Source: Venturia oleaginea
Lineage: Eukaryota > Ascomycota > Dothideomycetes > Venturiales > Venturiaceae
Length of the DNA: 64,000 bases
Direction: 5' to 3'
Assembly (NCBI GenBank): GCA_013176395.1
Contig: JABMLP010000007.1
Span: 310,001-374,000, forward strand
Below the pieces are notes generated by a model. It made no database searches. It was not told where the DNA came from and worked only from the letters and a program-made list of their open reading frames with translations. Each line of letters begins with the position of its first letter. Within the stretch, counting starts at the first letter, position 1. Made by a program: the position numbers and the translations under genes. Shown here in pieces: positions 62,571 to 64,000 of this stretch.

Positions 62571-64000
62571 ATGGCCCCCAAATTCAAGGACGGAGATGTT
62601 GTTGCGTCGGTGAGTTATCGCGCGCCAACCTCACGCGCCGCATCCTGTTTACACGTTGCAGTTCAATGGCAAATGGATATCCTGGACACATACCATCATC
62701 GCATACTGTACGCCAATATACTCTTTCCCTCGAAATCCGGTGTTAATACCTAGACAGGCGCGTTCTTGGGAGCTCTGATTGTGGGAAGGTCTGGCTTGCA
62801 CATGTCATATGGCTCGACATGGTACTGATGGGGTTACAGCTACTTGCACTACTACAAGATTGTCGAGAATGAGCATTATGTATGTACCAGGCAAAGAGGG
62901 AATCTGCCAGTACTAACAACTTCATAGGGATACCCTCAAGAATGGTTTCCGTCCGTATCCGCAACCATTGGCGATCGATACCCCGAACGATCCGTCTTCA
63001 TGCTCTTCATAGCATTGACTTCTGGTATACACACACATTGAGATAGGGAAAGTTCAAGACTGATCGTAACAAATAGGCCCTCGATTCGCCCTCGTCGCAT
63101 TATGGTACGCAATGACGTCCAGACAGAACAAATCCCTGGCAAAATTCGTAGTTGGAATGGGCATCTTCCGCACATTTACTTGTGGAGGCTGGACCTATGT
63201 CACTTCCACCGACGACCACGATTGGCACGATATCTTCATGATTTCGTACCTCGTCGCGACTTTGCCATGGACATTGGGATGCCTCGCGCTTAGTCCCCCT
63301 AATCCAAAAGCCATCAAGTACAGGAAGATCTTCGCGGCCACTTTCTTTGGTACACTCTTCCCATTGATTTACTTTTTCATTCAACACAAGGTCCATAAGG
63401 TTGCTGGAGGTCAGTTTGACTCACTTCTCCTGATTCCAAATCCTGGTTAACAAATCACGCTAGCATACACAATTTACGCCTTCTTCGAATGGGCCCTTGT
63501 TCTCCTTGACGTCGGCTTCGACGCATGCACTGTCTTTGATTTTTCAAGCTTCGAGGTGGTCATCAGGGACGTCCGGGGTATTTCACGAGGGTATGTTCCC
63601 TGGCTTCCAAAGTAGTTAGCTCTATCCAAATGCTATTACGATTATGAACATTCTCTGAGTTGCACTTGTGTTTTAGGAAAACTGTGTCCGATGCTGTTCT
63701 TGAGAAAGAGTAGGTTCTTGCGTGCCCTTCTGATTTTTTGACGTTAATTATTTGGTAGGAAGAATAGGGACGTTGCTGAAGTGTTTGCGAAAGGGTTTGA
63801 GTGGAGGAAGGCTATCGATGCTGCGGCTGATGTTTACAATGGCGTGAGCAATGCTTAGCGAGCGGAGGAAACGTCGCTGACTCGCAATAGTTCGTTTTCT
63901 GGTCTATTCTAACGTCTCTCGGTGTCTGTGTCTGGTGTAAGTTCACCATCATTTACCATTGTCATCTGCTAACATACTAAGACTTCCCACTATGGCATAT
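62571..64000 (+). CDS. CWH43: Cwh43, GPI-anchor lipid remodelling protein (5' part)
   Basis: Cwh43 replaces the diacylglycerol of GPI anchors with ceramide in the ER and affects the cell wall. The gene runs off the right edge. Exons seen: 62571-62609, 62662-62707, 62758-62788, 62840-62879, 62928-63024, 63077-63409, 63464-63590, 63677-63709, 63759-63843, 63891-63936 and 63982 onwards; all phases fit. This part is the FRAG1/DRAM/Sfk1-type membrane domain: [91 protein letters not shown] and [20 protein letters not shown]. The C-terminal endonuclease/phosphatase-like domain of Cwh43 would lie beyond the window. Eleven exons in 1.4 kb is intron-dense for this region. Confidence 0.9.

Noticed and set aside
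1..64000. tRNA or rRNA genes
   Set aside because: I looked for B-box-like GGTTCGAATC motifs and rRNA-like conserved stretches and saw none that could be folded into a full gene. A covariance-model scan would settle this.

Overview
The window reads as nuclear DNA of a filamentous ascomycete (Pezizomycotina; a leotiomycete is my guess, from general resemblance only). Genes carry short introns, mostly 47-60 nt, with GTATGT/GTGAGT-type donors, CTAAC/CTGAC-like branch sites and YAG acceptors. The gene set is typical of filamentous fungi: PalB, HET-domain, 2EXR/F-box-like and Fot1-like sequences. Gene-poor stretches carry C-to-T/G-to-A type damage that looks like repeat-induced point mutation (RIP). 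I saw no bacterial-type operons, no CRISPR array, no rRNA and no convincing tRNA.

Layout. 1-13,000 is an accessory, gene-poor stretch: an AT-rich flank, a broken gene of an uncharacterised fungal family (2712-3586, minus), other decayed coding traces, and a truncated LINE fragment ending in a CCAAAA repeat (5205-6393). It also holds two adjacent minus-strand genes for secreted proteins: an aldo/keto reductase with a signal peptide (7269-8344) and a 67-residue, eight-cysteine candidate effector (8514-8825). 13,000-37,000 is a dense housekeeping block: UBP2-like deubiquitinase, complex I 21.3 kDa subunit, tubulin cofactor C, HPC2 (HIR complex), RPAP1/Rba50, a small mitochondrial membrane protein, the peroxisomal ATP carrier Ant1, the PalB/Rim13 calpain and a Kes1-type oxysterol-binding protein. 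37,000-41,500 is accessory again: a strongly G/T-skewed spacer, an APH-fold kinase pseudogene with RIP-like hits in its catalytic motifs, a DUF7770-like gene with a (TDDK/E)n tail and a frame break, and tandem repeats. WSS1 follows, then a broken HET-domain gene (43,488-45,674). 46,400-54,700 is core: GGA adaptor, TSR3, TAF5 and MED11. 54,700-60,800 is accessory: a 2EXR/F-box-like gene, a decayed paralogue and an internally deleted Fot1/pogo transposon. UTP6 and the 5' part of CWH43 close the window.

How the genes relate. The core genes form no pathway cluster. They are mostly divergent pairs sharing short intergenic regions (UBP2/NDUFA11, HPC2/RPAP1, ANT1/PalB, GGA/TSR3, TAF5/MED11, UTP6/CWH43). 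Four act on RNA polymerase II transcription or chromatin (HPC2, RPAP1, TAF5, MED11) and two on the small ribosomal subunit (TSR3, UTP6). I found no clear new multi-gene system. The least ordinary items are the secreted reductase plus cysteine-rich protein pair, the possible extra 3' exon of UBP2, and the pattern of damage in the accessory genes. Exon boundaries were worked out by hand from splice motifs and reading phase, and were not tested against transcripts.
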